NCBI GenBank assembly: GCA_031549105.1
Contig: JAVBQK010000057.1
Location: 29,923 to 93,922, forward strand
DNA: 64,000 nucleotides
Reading direction: 5' to 3'
Origin: Avichristensenella sp031549105
Lineage (GTDB): Bacteria; Bacillota; Clostridia; Christensenellales; Aristaeellaceae
The notes under the pieces are model-generated. The model worked only from the letters and a program-made list of their open reading frames with translations. It was not told the origin of the DNA and made no database searches. This document shows, piece by piece, positions 26,053 to 35,350 of the stretch. Each line of letters starts with the position of its first letter. Positions within the stretch are counted from its first letter, which is position 1. A program made the translations under genes and the position numbers.

Positions 26053-26898
26053 CGTTTTGCTCCTCTATCGCGTCATACAGCCGCTCCAGCTCCTCGCGGG
26101 AGCCGTACTGCAGCGTGATCTTTCCCTTTTCCAGCGTGCCGGTGATCTGCGCGCGCATGCCGAACGTATAGCGCAGCCGCTCTTCCAGGTGCGTGAACTC
26201 CGGTAGTTGCCTGCGCGCGGGTTTCTCCGCCTTGCGCTGGATTGGCCCTTGCTCCGCCTGCGCGGCCGTCTCAATCTGCCGCACGCTCCAGCCCTCTTCC
26301 ACCGCCAGCGCGGCCAGCGCCTCACAGCGGCGCGGGTCATCCACGCCCGCCAGCGCGCGCGCGTGCCCGGCGGAGAGCTTACCATCGCGCACCAGCGCTA
26401 TGACCTTCTCCGGCAGCGTGAGCAGACGCAGCAGGTTCGCCAGCGCGGGCCGGCTGCGGCCCAGGCGCTCGGCTGCGGCTTCCTGTGTCAGGCCGCATTC
26501 TTCCATGAGTGCCCGGATTGCGACCGCTTCTTCCATGGGGTTGAGGTCCTCGCGCTGCAGGTTTTCAATCAGCGCGGCTTCCATCTGCGCCACCTGATCC
26601 ATCTGCCGCACAATCGCGGGAATGACGGCAAGCTCCGCCATGCGCGCGGCGCGCCAGCGGCGCTCCCCGGCGATGATACGGTAGCGACCCGCCGCCTCGC
26701 ACACGAGGATCGGCTGCAGCACGCCCACCTGCCGCATCGAATCCGCCAGCTCCTTGAGCGCCGCCTGATCAAACCGGCGGCGGGGTTGCCCGGGGTTGGG
26801 GTCTATATCGCCGATGGCGATCAGCGCAACGCGCTCGCTATCGGTCTCGGGCAGTTCGGGCATCAGCGCGTCCAGCCCACGGCCCAGTCCAGTTCGCT

Positions 26899-26902
<4 letters not shown>
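26045..26902 (-). CDS. parB: Chromosome-partitioning protein ParB (Spo0J)
   Basis: A 285-residue parS-binding CTPase clamp. The opening KRTGLGRGLDALMP is the ParA-stimulating N-terminus; GERRWRA is the CTP-binding arginine patch; the helix-turn-helix follows (LTQEAAAERLGRSRPALANLLRL), and the C-terminus ends in a dimerisation segment. It overlaps parA by 4 nt and the next gene by 8 nt. Noc or rsmG/gidB genes, often adjacent near oriC, are not in the window on this side. Confidence 0.96.
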
Positions 26903-27672
<770 letters not shown>

Positions 27673-27705
27673 TGTACAGCTCCTTTGATGTCCCGAAACG
27701 ACGCT

Positions 27706-27734
27706 ATTATACAGGAAATGTGGCGGCAGGGCAA
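27706..27734 (-). promoter_or_regulatory. Predicted promoter of the parAB operon
   Basis: Minus strand: TTGCCC (27734-27729), 17-nt spacer, TATAAT (27711-27706), with an extended TGTATAAT. It lies about 35 nt upstream of parA. Confidence 0.55.
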
Positions 27735-27827
27735 CCGTTGGACGACACTAGCACCTAATTTGTGAAATGCCCGGGGGATCAATGCCTGTATGCAGCGCCT
27801 TTTGCTGCACAAACTATGTGCAGGTAC

Positions 27828-27856
27828 TTGCATTTATAAGGTACGTGCTGTACTAT
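27828..27856 (+). promoter_or_regulatory. Predicted promoter of the Pel-like exopolysaccharide locus
   Basis: TTGCAT (27828-27833), a 17-nt spacer and TACTAT (27851-27856). The leader to the first gene would be about 100 nt and contains an oligo-T run near 27925-27932. I see no c-di-GMP riboswitch consensus in it. Confidence 0.45.
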
Positions 27857-27964
27857 ATCCTCGTTTCATGTGGGGTGGGGGATTTTTTACCCTTCCTCCG
27901 CAAATACTTACGCATACCCTCGTTTTTTTTAGGTTGCTTTGTACTGTATAGAAGGAGGATTCGT

Positions 27965-28381
27965 ATGGATCTCGGTCTGCGTATACTCTGCATGGTGGCG
28001 GGTACGGTCGTCTTTTCCCTGGTTTTCCGCCTCCTTCTAAAGCGGAGGATGGACGAGGCAACCTCGTTCGTCTGGCTGCCGCTGGGCATCATCGCACTGA
28101 TCGTCGGCTTTTTCCCGGAGGCTGTGACCGCCGTATCCAGCTGGATCAACGCGGACTCCCCCGCCACCGTGGTGCTTATTCTGGCAATCATCCTATTGAT
28201 TTTTATTGTCTTTAAGAATACCACGCAGATATCGGAGTACAAGGCCCAGATCCACGAACTCTCCATGAACGTCAGCATGCTCAACAGCGAGGTTCGCAGC
28301 CTGATCGAATACTGCAAGACACTGCAGGCCGAACATCCGCCGAAGGAAATATCCAAGGGCAAGTTTGAACGTCCACTATAA
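27965..28381 (+). CDS. DUF2304 membrane protein
   Basis: The 138-residue protein has three hydrophobic segments (about 5-22, 38-55 and 65-83) and a C-terminal coiled coil (QISEYKAQIHELSMNVSMLN). This matches DUF2304, a family repeatedly encoded beside glycosyltransferases and flippases of surface polysaccharides. The start at 27965 follows GAAGGAGG; an in-frame extension to 27767 would precede the predicted promoter. As first gene of the locus, it may act as an accessory or scaffold for the GT2 enzyme encoded downstream (inference from co-occurrence). Confidence 0.75.
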   Translation: MDLGLRILCMVAGTVVFSLVFRLLLKRRMDEATSFVWLPLGIIALIVGFFPEAVTAVSSWINADSPATVVLILAIILLIFIVFKNTTQISEYKAQIHELSMNVSMLNSEVRSLIEYCKTLQAEHPPKEISKGKFERPL

Positions 28382-28409
28382 ATCTTGATTTAGAATAGGA
28401 ACGCCAAGC

Positions 28410-30599
28410 ATGAGAATTGCGATCATCGGGGGAGGCGGCGGCTTTGCGGGCGCGCTGGTAGACCACCTTCACCGCGAGGGAAACGACATCTATTGGGTAT
28501 CGCCAAAGAAGCCCAATGGCTCTCTTTCCTTTGACATCAAGTATACCCATTTCCCATTCCGCGCCAGTGACCCGGGCGTCCAGTTTGTGCTGGAGTCCAT
28601 TTCGGCGGAAGCGCTGATCTACCTTGGCGCGCACGACGACTCCCTCTCCTTTGGCGAGGGCGCGCCGGGCGGCGAGATGATGATGCGCGATCTGGCCAGC
28701 CTGTTGGCGCTGGCGGAGCGCTTCTCCATCGGGCGGGTGCTGTTCATCTCGTCCCAGGAAGTGTTTGGCAGCGGCGCGCCGGGCGAGCTGAGCGAAGCCG
28801 CACCCACCGCGCCGACCAGCGAAAAAGGCAGATTTCTCGCGGGCGCGGAGCAGATGCTGCTGGCCTTTTCGATGAGCTCCTCCTACACGGTAATTATCGC
28901 GCGCCTCTCCGATGTCTACGGCCCCCAGGTATCCACACCGGGCGAGCCGGACTTCATCCTCTCGATGCTGGAGAGCGTAGAGCTGGAGCGCCGCATTGCG
29001 GTGTCCGACCAGGTGCTCCGCAGGCCCACATACATCAACGATGCGGCGCGCGGCGTAGACCTGCTGCTGCAAAACGAAACGCTGCCCAGCGGTATTTACC
29101 ACATATCCGGCGCAGAAACCACCACTGATGCCCGCGTTGCCAAGTTTCTGGCCGCGCGGCACAGGGATGTGACCGTCGAACCTGTGTCAAGCGCGGCGCA
29201 GCTTAACCTATCCTGCGGCAAGGCTGCACGCCTGTGCGGCTATCGGCCGGAGTTTGACCTGGGCGAAGGGATCAAGCGTACGGACACGTGGGCCAAGCGC
29301 GTGCGTCCATGGCGCTTGCGCCAGCAGACGGAAGACGCGTCGGCCTCCTCCGGCAAAAAGAAGCGGCGCGGTGTCTTCCGCACGCTGCTGTCCGTCTTTG
29401 CTCCTTACCTGGAGAGCATCGCGCTGCTGATCCTTTTCTCGCTCGCCGCCTATCTTCTGCGGGATGACCCGCAGTTTGGCAATATAGACTTTCTGCTGAT
29501 CTACACCGTGATGGTGGCGGCCATCTTTGGCAAGCTGCACGCAGCGTTTGCCACGCTGCTGGCCAGCGCCATGCATATCTGGCTGAACGCGGAGGGGCAA
29601 AGCTTTTTTGCGGTGCTCCTGCGGTACGGCGAGTTCGCCCATGCCGCCGTGATGTTCGCGCTGGGCATGGTGGTCGGCCATGTGCGCGACCAGCTCAAGC
29701 TCGCCTCCGTGAACCATCAGGAGGAAATAGAGCATCAGCAGAATGACTACAACGAGCTGATGGTCATCAACCAGGCCAATACCTCCATCAAAAACGCGCT
29801 GGAGCAGCGCCTGCTGGGTTACGGCGATAGCTTCGCCAAGATCATCTCGATCATCTCCGACCTGGACATGATGGAGCCGCAGCGGGTCATCCAGGCGTCG
29901 GTGGATGTCGTCCGCAGGATCATGCGTACAGAAGACGTAGCCATCTACCAGATAACGGAAAACAGCGCCTATGCGCGCCTTGCTGCGGCCTCCACGCAGG
30001 CCGCCCGTGTGCTGGGCAAGTCGATTCGCCCAGCCGATTACCCGGAGATGAACGACGCGCTGCTCAAGCAGCAGGTCTATGTCAACCGCCAGATGACGCC
30101 CGGCTATCCGCTGATGGCCGCGCCCGTCATGGCGGGCAACCGCATTGTCAACATCATCATGCTCTGGGGCATGGAGTTCGAGCGCCTGTCCCCCTACAGC
30201 ATGAACCTACTGACGGTGATGTCGCGCCTGATTACCTCCTCCGCCGACAGGGCCTTCCGTTACAACCAGGCGGTGCGCGCCGAGCGCTATATCCCCGGTA
30301 CCGATGTCATGAATGAAGCGGCGTTTGAGGAAGCGGTCAATATGCAGCGGCTGGGCCGGGAGAACGGCGTGCAGGAATACACCCTGCTGGAGATTCTCCC
30401 CTTGCCCGGCGATACGCGCAGCCTAATGGATCGCACGGCAAAGCCCGCCGACCTGGTGCGTGACTCCGATACGCTGGGCATACGCGGGGACGGCGCGATC
30501 ATGGTGCTTTTGACCAATACCTCGCACGAGGACGCGCGCTATGTTGTTGGCCGCTTTGAAAAGGCAGGCATACCGGTAAGGGTGGTGGAGGAATCTTGA
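28410..30599 (+). CDS. pelD: PelD-like c-di-GMP receptor fused to an N-terminal epimerase-like domain
   Basis: Residues 1-300 are an extended SDR (nucleotide-sugar epimerase) fold: the glycine loop GGGGGFAG at 7-14 and SSQEVFG at 114-120. The catalytic YxxxK positions align to K139 and L143, so the dyad seems lost. Residues 333-425 hold four membrane segments, then a linker helix, a GAF domain (about 470-620) and a degenerate GGDEF domain (about 625-729). The active site reads RGDGA (692-696), yet an RxxD I-site (RDSD, 684-687) keeps the canonical spacing. This order, TM-GAF-degenerate GGDEF with I-site, is that of PelD, the receptor that switches Pel synthesis on with c-di-GMP. The gene ends in a TTGA overlap with the PelE-like gene. 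Confidence 0.85.
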   Translation: MRIAIIGGGGGFAGALVDHLHREGNDIYWVSPKKPNGSLSFDIKYTHFPFRASDPGVQFVLESISAEALIYLGAHDDSLSFGEGAPGGEMMMRDLASLLALAERFSIGRVLFISSQEVFGSGAPGELSEAAPTAPTSEKGRFLAGAEQMLLAFSMSSSYTVIIARLSDVYGPQVSTPGEPDFILSMLESVELERRIAVSDQVLRRPTYINDAARGVDLLLQNETLPSGIYHISGAETTTDARVAKFLAARHRDVTVEPVSSAAQLNLSCGKAARLCGYRPEFDLGEGIKRTDTWAKRVRPWRLRQQTEDASASSGKKKRRGVFRTLLSVFAPYLESIALLILFSLAAYLLRDDPQFGNIDFLLIYTVMVAAIFGKLHAAFATLLASAMHIWLNAEGQSFFAVLLRYGEFAHAAVMFALGMVVGHVRDQLKLASVNHQEEIEHQQNDYNELMVINQANTSIKNALEQRLLGYGDSFAKIISIISDLDMMEPQRVIQASVDVVRRIMRTEDVAIYQITENSAYARLAAASTQAARVLGKSIRPADYPEMNDALLKQQVYVNRQMTPGYPLMAAPVMAGNRIVNIIMLWGMEFERLSPYSMNLLTVMSRLITSSADRAFRYNQAVRAERYIPGTDVMNEAAFEEAVNMQRLGRENGVQEYTLLEILPLPGDTRSLMDRTAKPADLVRDSDTLGIRGDGAIMVLLTNTSHEDARYVVGRFEKAGIPVRVVEES

Positions 30600-31531
30600 G
30601 CACTTCCCCCTCCTCCACATGGATCGTGCTGCTGCTGCTGGTGGTCAACGCGCTGGTGGCGCTTGCTTATCTGCTATGGCGATTGCTCGCGGGCGACGGC
30701 GTTCGCGCGTGGATGAACACCGCCATCATGCTGATCTGCCCGGTCGTAGGTCCGATATTCTTCGTCGGCTCGCTGCTGGTGTACAGGGTCTTCCTGGAGA
30801 AGAAGCAGATAGACCTGGCACAGGTCAGCTTTTCGCACGAAAAAAAGCGCTTTGTCTTCGCGCCGGACGAGGATGAGCGCGAGCTGGTGCCCATCGAGGA
30901 GTCGCTGCTGGTGGCCACGCATGCCGACCGCCGCAAGGCGTTCCTCAAATCCATCCGTCTCAATGTGGACAAAAACGTAACGCTCTACTCGCTGGCGCTG
31001 GAGAATGACGACCCCGAAACGAGCCACTACTCCGCGTCCATCGTCATGGAGTCGGCCGCCAACTTTCAGGCGGCACTGCAGACGTTCGCCGCCGATTTCG
31101 ACAAACGGCCGGACGATGTGGAGCTGACGCTGGACTACGCCGAGGCCGTACGGGCGTATCTGCTCAGCAGCATTCCCACGGGCATCGAGCTGATCCGCTA
31201 TCAGCGGCTCTATGCTTTCCTGCTGGGCGAGCTGCGCCGGAAGCACCCCGAGGAGCTGAACGCCGAAAACTACGCCTTCGCCGTCTCGCTGCTGCTGCGC
31301 ATGCAGGAGTTCCCGCAGGCGGAGGATTGGGCCAAGGCCGCCGTCGCGCAGTTCCCCGATGAGGAGGCGTCACACCTGAGCCTGATCAAGGTGTACTACC
31401 AAATGGGCCACACGGATGCGTTCATGCACGCGATGGATGCGCTGAGCGCATCGTATATCGAGCTTTCGCGCAGCGGGGCTGCGCTGCTTCGCTTCTTTGC
31501 GGGAGAAAACACTACGGACGGGCAGAACTAA
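30596..31531 (+). CDS. pelE: PelE-like membrane-anchored TPR protein, TTG start
   Basis: The 311-residue product has two N-terminal transmembrane helices (about 8-28 and 40-62) followed by a soluble helical, TPR-like domain (for example AVSLLLRMQEFPQAEDWAKAAVAQFPDEEA). This is the PelE architecture; PelE works with PelD, PelF and PelG in the synthase complex. The start is TTG at 30596 after GGTGGAGGA, overlapping the pelD stop by 4 nt. Sequence identity to known PelE is not obvious to me, so the name rests on architecture and position. Confidence 0.7.
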   Translation: MSTSPSSTWIVLLLLVVNALVALAYLLWRLLAGDGVRAWMNTAIMLICPVVGPIFFVGSLLVYRVFLEKKQIDLAQVSFSHEKKRFVFAPDEDERELVPIEESLLVATHADRRKAFLKSIRLNVDKNVTLYSLALENDDPETSHYSASIVMESAANFQAALQTFAADFDKRPDDVELTLDYAEAVRAYLLSSIPTGIELIRYQRLYAFLLGELRRKHPEELNAENYAFAVSLLLRMQEFPQAEDWAKAAVAQFPDEEASHLSLIKVYYQMGHTDAFMHAMDALSASYIELSRSGAALLRFFAGENTTDGQN

Positions 31532-31558
31532 AGACCCGCCGTCTGGAGAAAACGAGAC

Positions 31559-33679
31559 ATGATGCTGGAAAACGCACTGCAACTCATAGAAGTCACGGCC
31601 GCTTACGGCGCGCTGTTTCTGCTGGCGCCGTACTGGCTGTACGGCATGCGCAAGCGGCCGGAGGACTTCCTGACCAAGCTGATGCTGACGCTTTCGCTCT
31701 CCACCATCCAGGTGGTCATGAGCGTCTATTTGCTTGCATTCCTGCATATTCTCTCGTTCTTCACCCTGGCGGCCTTGCTGCTGATCGAAACCGGCCTGAT
31801 CTACAGCCGCACGCGCGGCATAACCCCATGGAACCGGGCACAGGCACTGTATGCGTTCATCATGCACGTGCACGACGGCCACTACAAGCTACGGGTTTTT
31901 GCGCGCGAGGCGTTCCGGCGCACGCTCCGGGCCGTGTTAATCTGGTTTAAGCGCCTCGTACTGCCCCAGTTACTTTTTGTGGCGGCGATGGCGGCCTGCC
32001 TGGGCTTCGCGTTCTATATCCGCGCGTGGCCGGTCATCACGCGCATGCCCTACGGTGTCAGCGACCTGTATACCTATACGTCCTGGGTCAAGGCGCTGAT
32101 GAACAACCAGGTGTTCTCCAGCGGCGTGTATTTCTTCGGCCTGCACAATGTCGTGGCCAGCATGGCGGTGCTCTTCCGCATCGACGTGGTCACGCTGCTG
32201 CGTATGTTTGGCGTGGTGTTCAACATGATCGGTGTACTGGCCGTGTACTGGCTGGCCCGTCAGATTCTCACCTCGCGGTGGACCGCGGTGCTTTCGATGC
32301 TCATCTTCAGCCTGATCGAGCTTTACCCGCCCACCAGCTACTTCCGGCAGTCCTATGCGCTGTCGCAGGAGTTTTCGCAGCTTTTCTGGCTGATTGCAGG
32401 CGGTTTCTTCATCCGCTTTTTGCGCAATCCATCCCGGGATGGGCTGTGGTCCTTTGGCGCGGCGCTGTGCGCCATTGTGCTGGCGCATTTCTATGGCATC
32501 ATGGTGGCGGGATTTTTCTGCGCGGTATATGCGGTGGTGTATCTGCCGATGCTTCTGCGCGAGCGTGCGCTGTGGCTGCGCCGTCTGGCGGTCGTGGTGG
32601 CCGTGGCGTTCGCGGTTGGTTTGCTGCCGATGGCGGTAGGCCTCGTCACTGGCATCGAACTGGAGCCATCCTTCCTGTGGGGACTCAGCGTCGTTTCCGA
32701 AACCAACCCGGAGGCCGCGGCCGTGGTGCCCGCAGTGCAAAGCTCCTTTGCGCAGCGCACGCTGGAAGCAACCCAGCTCCCGCTGTCCTTCCACATTGAG
32801 CGGCTGATTCCGCTGTTGCTGTCCCTGTGCATGGCCGTCTACCTGATCATCCGCAAGCCGACGCGTGCGCGCGGCCTGCCGATGCTGGGACTCTGTGGCT
32901 TTCAGGCCGTGATGTACGCACTGCATCTGGCTGTACCGCTAGGCCTGCCGCCGCTGATGGATTACCTGCGGGCGATGATGTTCTTCACGATGACCTTTTC
33001 CATGCTGTATGTGATCCCACTGGAGCTGATGGAGTTCCTGCCATCCGATAAGGCCCGCACGGCCGTGACCGTCGCGGCATTCGCGCTTGTTGCGCCGATG
33101 GCGCTGCGCTATGGCGTCAAGACCCCTTTCAACTCCGCGCTGATCGAGTTGGACGGCTCCGTCAGCACCTACTATGACATCAAGCATGAGTACCCCTCCC
33201 ATACGTGGACGATTGTCTCCCCGGTTGAGGAGACGACGCTTGTGCAGGGCACAGGCCACCATTACGAGCTGTACGAGTTCCTGCAAAAGATGGACCCCTA
33301 CTCCAAGACCACTAACATTGAGATTCCCACCGCAGAGGTGTTTTTCTACGTGGAGAAGATCCCGCTCAACCATGAGCTGGTGGATAATGCCGACGCTACC
33401 AAGCCGTATCCGATGGACCCGCTTGAGGCGAAGCAGCCATTGCCGCAGATTTCCGATCTGCCCGTGCCCATTGGCAATGGGCCGTATGTGTACTACTATT
33501 CCCGCCGCATCCTGATGGCGAAGGTGGACGAATGGGCTCAGGCATTCATGCAGCAGTTCCCCGACGATATGAGCGTCTACTATGAGGATGACGAGCTGAT
33601 CGTTTACCACTACAGGCAGAACATGTACCACCTGACCAATTTTGCCATCGACTATGGCTTCAACCCGTACGCGGAATAA
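31559..33679 (+). CDS. Large polytopic membrane protein, GT-C-like
   Basis: A 706-residue protein with three N-terminal hydrophobic segments (about 10-85), a basic cytoplasmic stretch (about 100-130), roughly nine more transmembrane segments (137-510), and a 190-residue C-terminal extracytoplasmic domain. The first outer loop (RMPYGVSDLYTYTSWVKAL) follows a membrane helix and carries an acidic residue, as in GT-C glycosyltransferases that use polyprenyl-phosphate sugars. I do not recognise a named family. It lies between the PelE-like and DUF2194 genes, so a role in polymer modification, initiation or export is likely (inference). Confidence 0.6.
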   Translation: MMLENALQLIEVTAAYGALFLLAPYWLYGMRKRPEDFLTKLMLTLSLSTIQVVMSVYLLAFLHILSFFTLAALLLIETGLIYSRTRGITPWNRAQALYAFIMHVHDGHYKLRVFAREAFRRTLRAVLIWFKRLVLPQLLFVAAMAACLGFAFYIRAWPVITRMPYGVSDLYTYTSWVKALMNNQVFSSGVYFFGLHNVVASMAVLFRIDVVTLLRMFGVVFNMIGVLAVYWLARQILTSRWTAVLSMLIFSLIELYPPTSYFRQSYALSQEFSQLFWLIAGGFFIRFLRNPSRDGLWSFGAALCAIVLAHFYGIMVAGFFCAVYAVVYLPMLLRERALWLRRLAVVVAVAFAVGLLPMAVGLVTGIELEPSFLWGLSVVSETNPEAAAVVPAVQSSFAQRTLEATQLPLSFHIERLIPLLLSLCMAVYLIIRKPTRARGLPMLGLCGFQAVMYALHLAVPLGLPPLMDYLRAMMFFTMTFSMLYVIPLELMEFLPSDKARTAVTVAAFALVAPMALRYGVKTPFNSALIELDGSVSTYYDIKHEYPSHTWTIVSPVEETTLVQGTGHHYELYEFLQKMDPYSKTTNIEIPTAEVFFYVEKIPLNHELVDNADATKPYPMDPLEAKQPLPQISDLPVPIGNGPYVYYYSRRILMAKVDEWAQAFMQQFPDDMSVYYEDDELIVYHYRQNMYHLTNFAIDYGFNPYAE

Positions 33680-33706
33680 TCTCAGCGGAAAGGAGGCGCG
33701 CGCTAT

Positions 33707-35350
33707 ATGAACCAACGGTCGTATATTCTGGCATCAGCCTATTTTATCGTGCTTGTGATTGTATTCCAGGCGCTGTCGATGAACGTCGACTTTTCAGGCG
33801 AACTGTATTCCAACCGCTATAATTATACAGCGGAAGCAAAGATACGCGAGAATGTCGAAACGCGCACGCTTTCCACCGATTATCTTCTGGTAGGTCAGAA
33901 CGGGGACGACACATTCCGTAGCATCCAGTGGATGATGAACAGCCTGAAAAAGCCTGTGCGCGCTGTGGCGCAACTGGCTGAGAGTGATCTTGCAGCCGCG
34001 CCGGTCGGCATCATCGTCACCACCAGCGATATGGGCGCGCTGGGCGATCTTGCGCTGGTAACCGATTATGTGCGGGCGGGAGGCCAGCTCATCCTGGCCC
34101 GCCTGCCCGACCAAAACGCGGCCATGACCGCGGACTTCCTGGAGACGCTCGGCATCCTGTCCATCGGGAACACAGTCACCTACGAGCAGTGTGAGTTATA
34201 CGAGGGGTTGTTGCTGGGCGGCATGGTGCGTTACGAGGAGCTTCCCCTTACCGCTCGCCGCCTGGATCTTAGCAGCCTGTGCAAGGTATGGGCCACAATG
34301 TGGCTGGGCGACCCCATATACCGCGACGACGTCGTTCCGCTGGTCTACGAGCGCCGCCTAGATAGCGGCGTTATCGCCGTAGTCAACGGCGCGTTCCTCT
34401 CCGATATTGACGGCATTGGCATCCTTAGCGCGCTGCTGGCGCTGAATCAGGATGCGTTCATTACCCCCGCGGTCAACGCCGCGACGCTGTCCCTGGTGAA
34501 CTTCCCCTACCTGGAGGGAGACACCCAGATATTGGCATCGCTTTACGCGCGGAATGCGTTCGCCACCAACCAGGCCCTCATCTGGCCGGACCTGTCGCAC
34601 GTTCTGCTGGCGGGCGATATGCGCGCCACCGCGTTCCTCCCCGTCGGGGTGAATGGACAGAACGAGGCCCAGGTTCAGCTTATCTCCTTCCTGATGCGCG
34701 CGCTGAGCGAGCTCAACAGCGAGCTGGGCCTGATGGAGGGCTTTACCGGCATTGAAACGCTGCAGGAAAATTTCCCGAATTATGAGTATTTCGCGACCTA
34801 CGGTGAAACACCCGCAGAAGGCTCGCGCGTCGTCGTGCGTGAAGTTCAGGGCACGGACGATGACTTCGCGCTGCTGGGCGGGGATGTGGTGCGCTATCCC
34901 GCGCTAACCACAGGATATAACGACAGCGAGGCGGTCAACCTGAGCATACGCGGCTTTGCCAGCGGTCTGTTCATGATTCATCACGCAGTGGACCTCGCCC
35001 CGCCGATCCGGCTTGCGAGCAATGCCGACAACTGGCAAGAGCTGAACCGCCCGCTGTCGCGGCTGGTGAGCTCGGCGGTACGCCCTTACCCCAAAATGGC
35101 GCGCCTGAAAGCGTCGGAGGCGCTGCAGAACATGCTGCGCTATACGCTGAGCACCCCAGAGTACACCTTTGACGATCAGGGCGTGACCATTGATAGCGGC
35201 ATCTCAGATACCTCCTACTTCCTGCTTCGCACGCGCAAGTCCATTGCGAGCACCGAAGGGCTGACCCTGACGGAGCTGGAAGACGATGTCTATCTTGTGA
35301 GGCTATCTGGCAGGCAGGGCCGCGTCGTCTTTGGAGGAGCAAAACGATGA
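33707..35350 (+). CDS. DUF2194-like membrane-anchored extracellular protein
   Basis: The 547-residue product has one N-terminal transmembrane helix (about 7-25) and a large exported part. Residues about 55-140 look like an alpha/beta flavodoxin or glutaminase-like fold (YLLVGQNGDD, GIIVTTSDMGALG, RAGGQLILARLPD). The remainder resembles DUF2194. No NodB-type metal triad or glycosidase motif is evident, although its position matches that of polymer-modifying proteins in other Pel-type loci. An AGGAGG site at 33691 precedes the start. Its end overlaps the pelF start by 4 nt. Confidence 0.65.
   Translation: MNQRSYILASAYFIVLVIVFQALSMNVDFSGELYSNRYNYTAEAKIRENVETRTLSTDYLLVGQNGDDTFRSIQWMMNSLKKPVRAVAQLAESDLAAAPVGIIVTTSDMGALGDLALVTDYVRAGGQLILARLPDQNAAMTADFLETLGILSIGNTVTYEQCELYEGLLLGGMVRYEELPLTARRLDLSSLCKVWATMWLGDPIYRDDVVPLVYERRLDSGVIAVVNGAFLSDIDGIGILSALLALNQDAFITPAVNAATLSLVNFPYLEGDTQILASLYARNAFATNQALIWPDLSHVLLAGDMRATAFLPVGVNGQNEAQVQLISFLMRALSELNSELGLMEGFTGIETLQENFPNYEYFATYGETPAEGSRVVVREVQGTDDDFALLGGDVVRYPALTTGYNDSEAVNLSIRGFASGLFMIHHAVDLAPPIRLASNADNWQELNRPLSRLVSSAVRPYPKMARLKASEALQNMLRYTLSTPEYTFDDQGVTIDSGISDTSYFLLRTRKSIASTEGLTLTELEDDVYLVRLSGRQGRVVFGGAKR

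Noticed and set aside
27673..27964. parS site or c-di-GMP riboswitch between parA and the Pel-like locus
   Set aside because: CGTTTCATGTGG near 27863 resembles only half of a parS palindrome, and the conserved riboswitch core sequences are absent.
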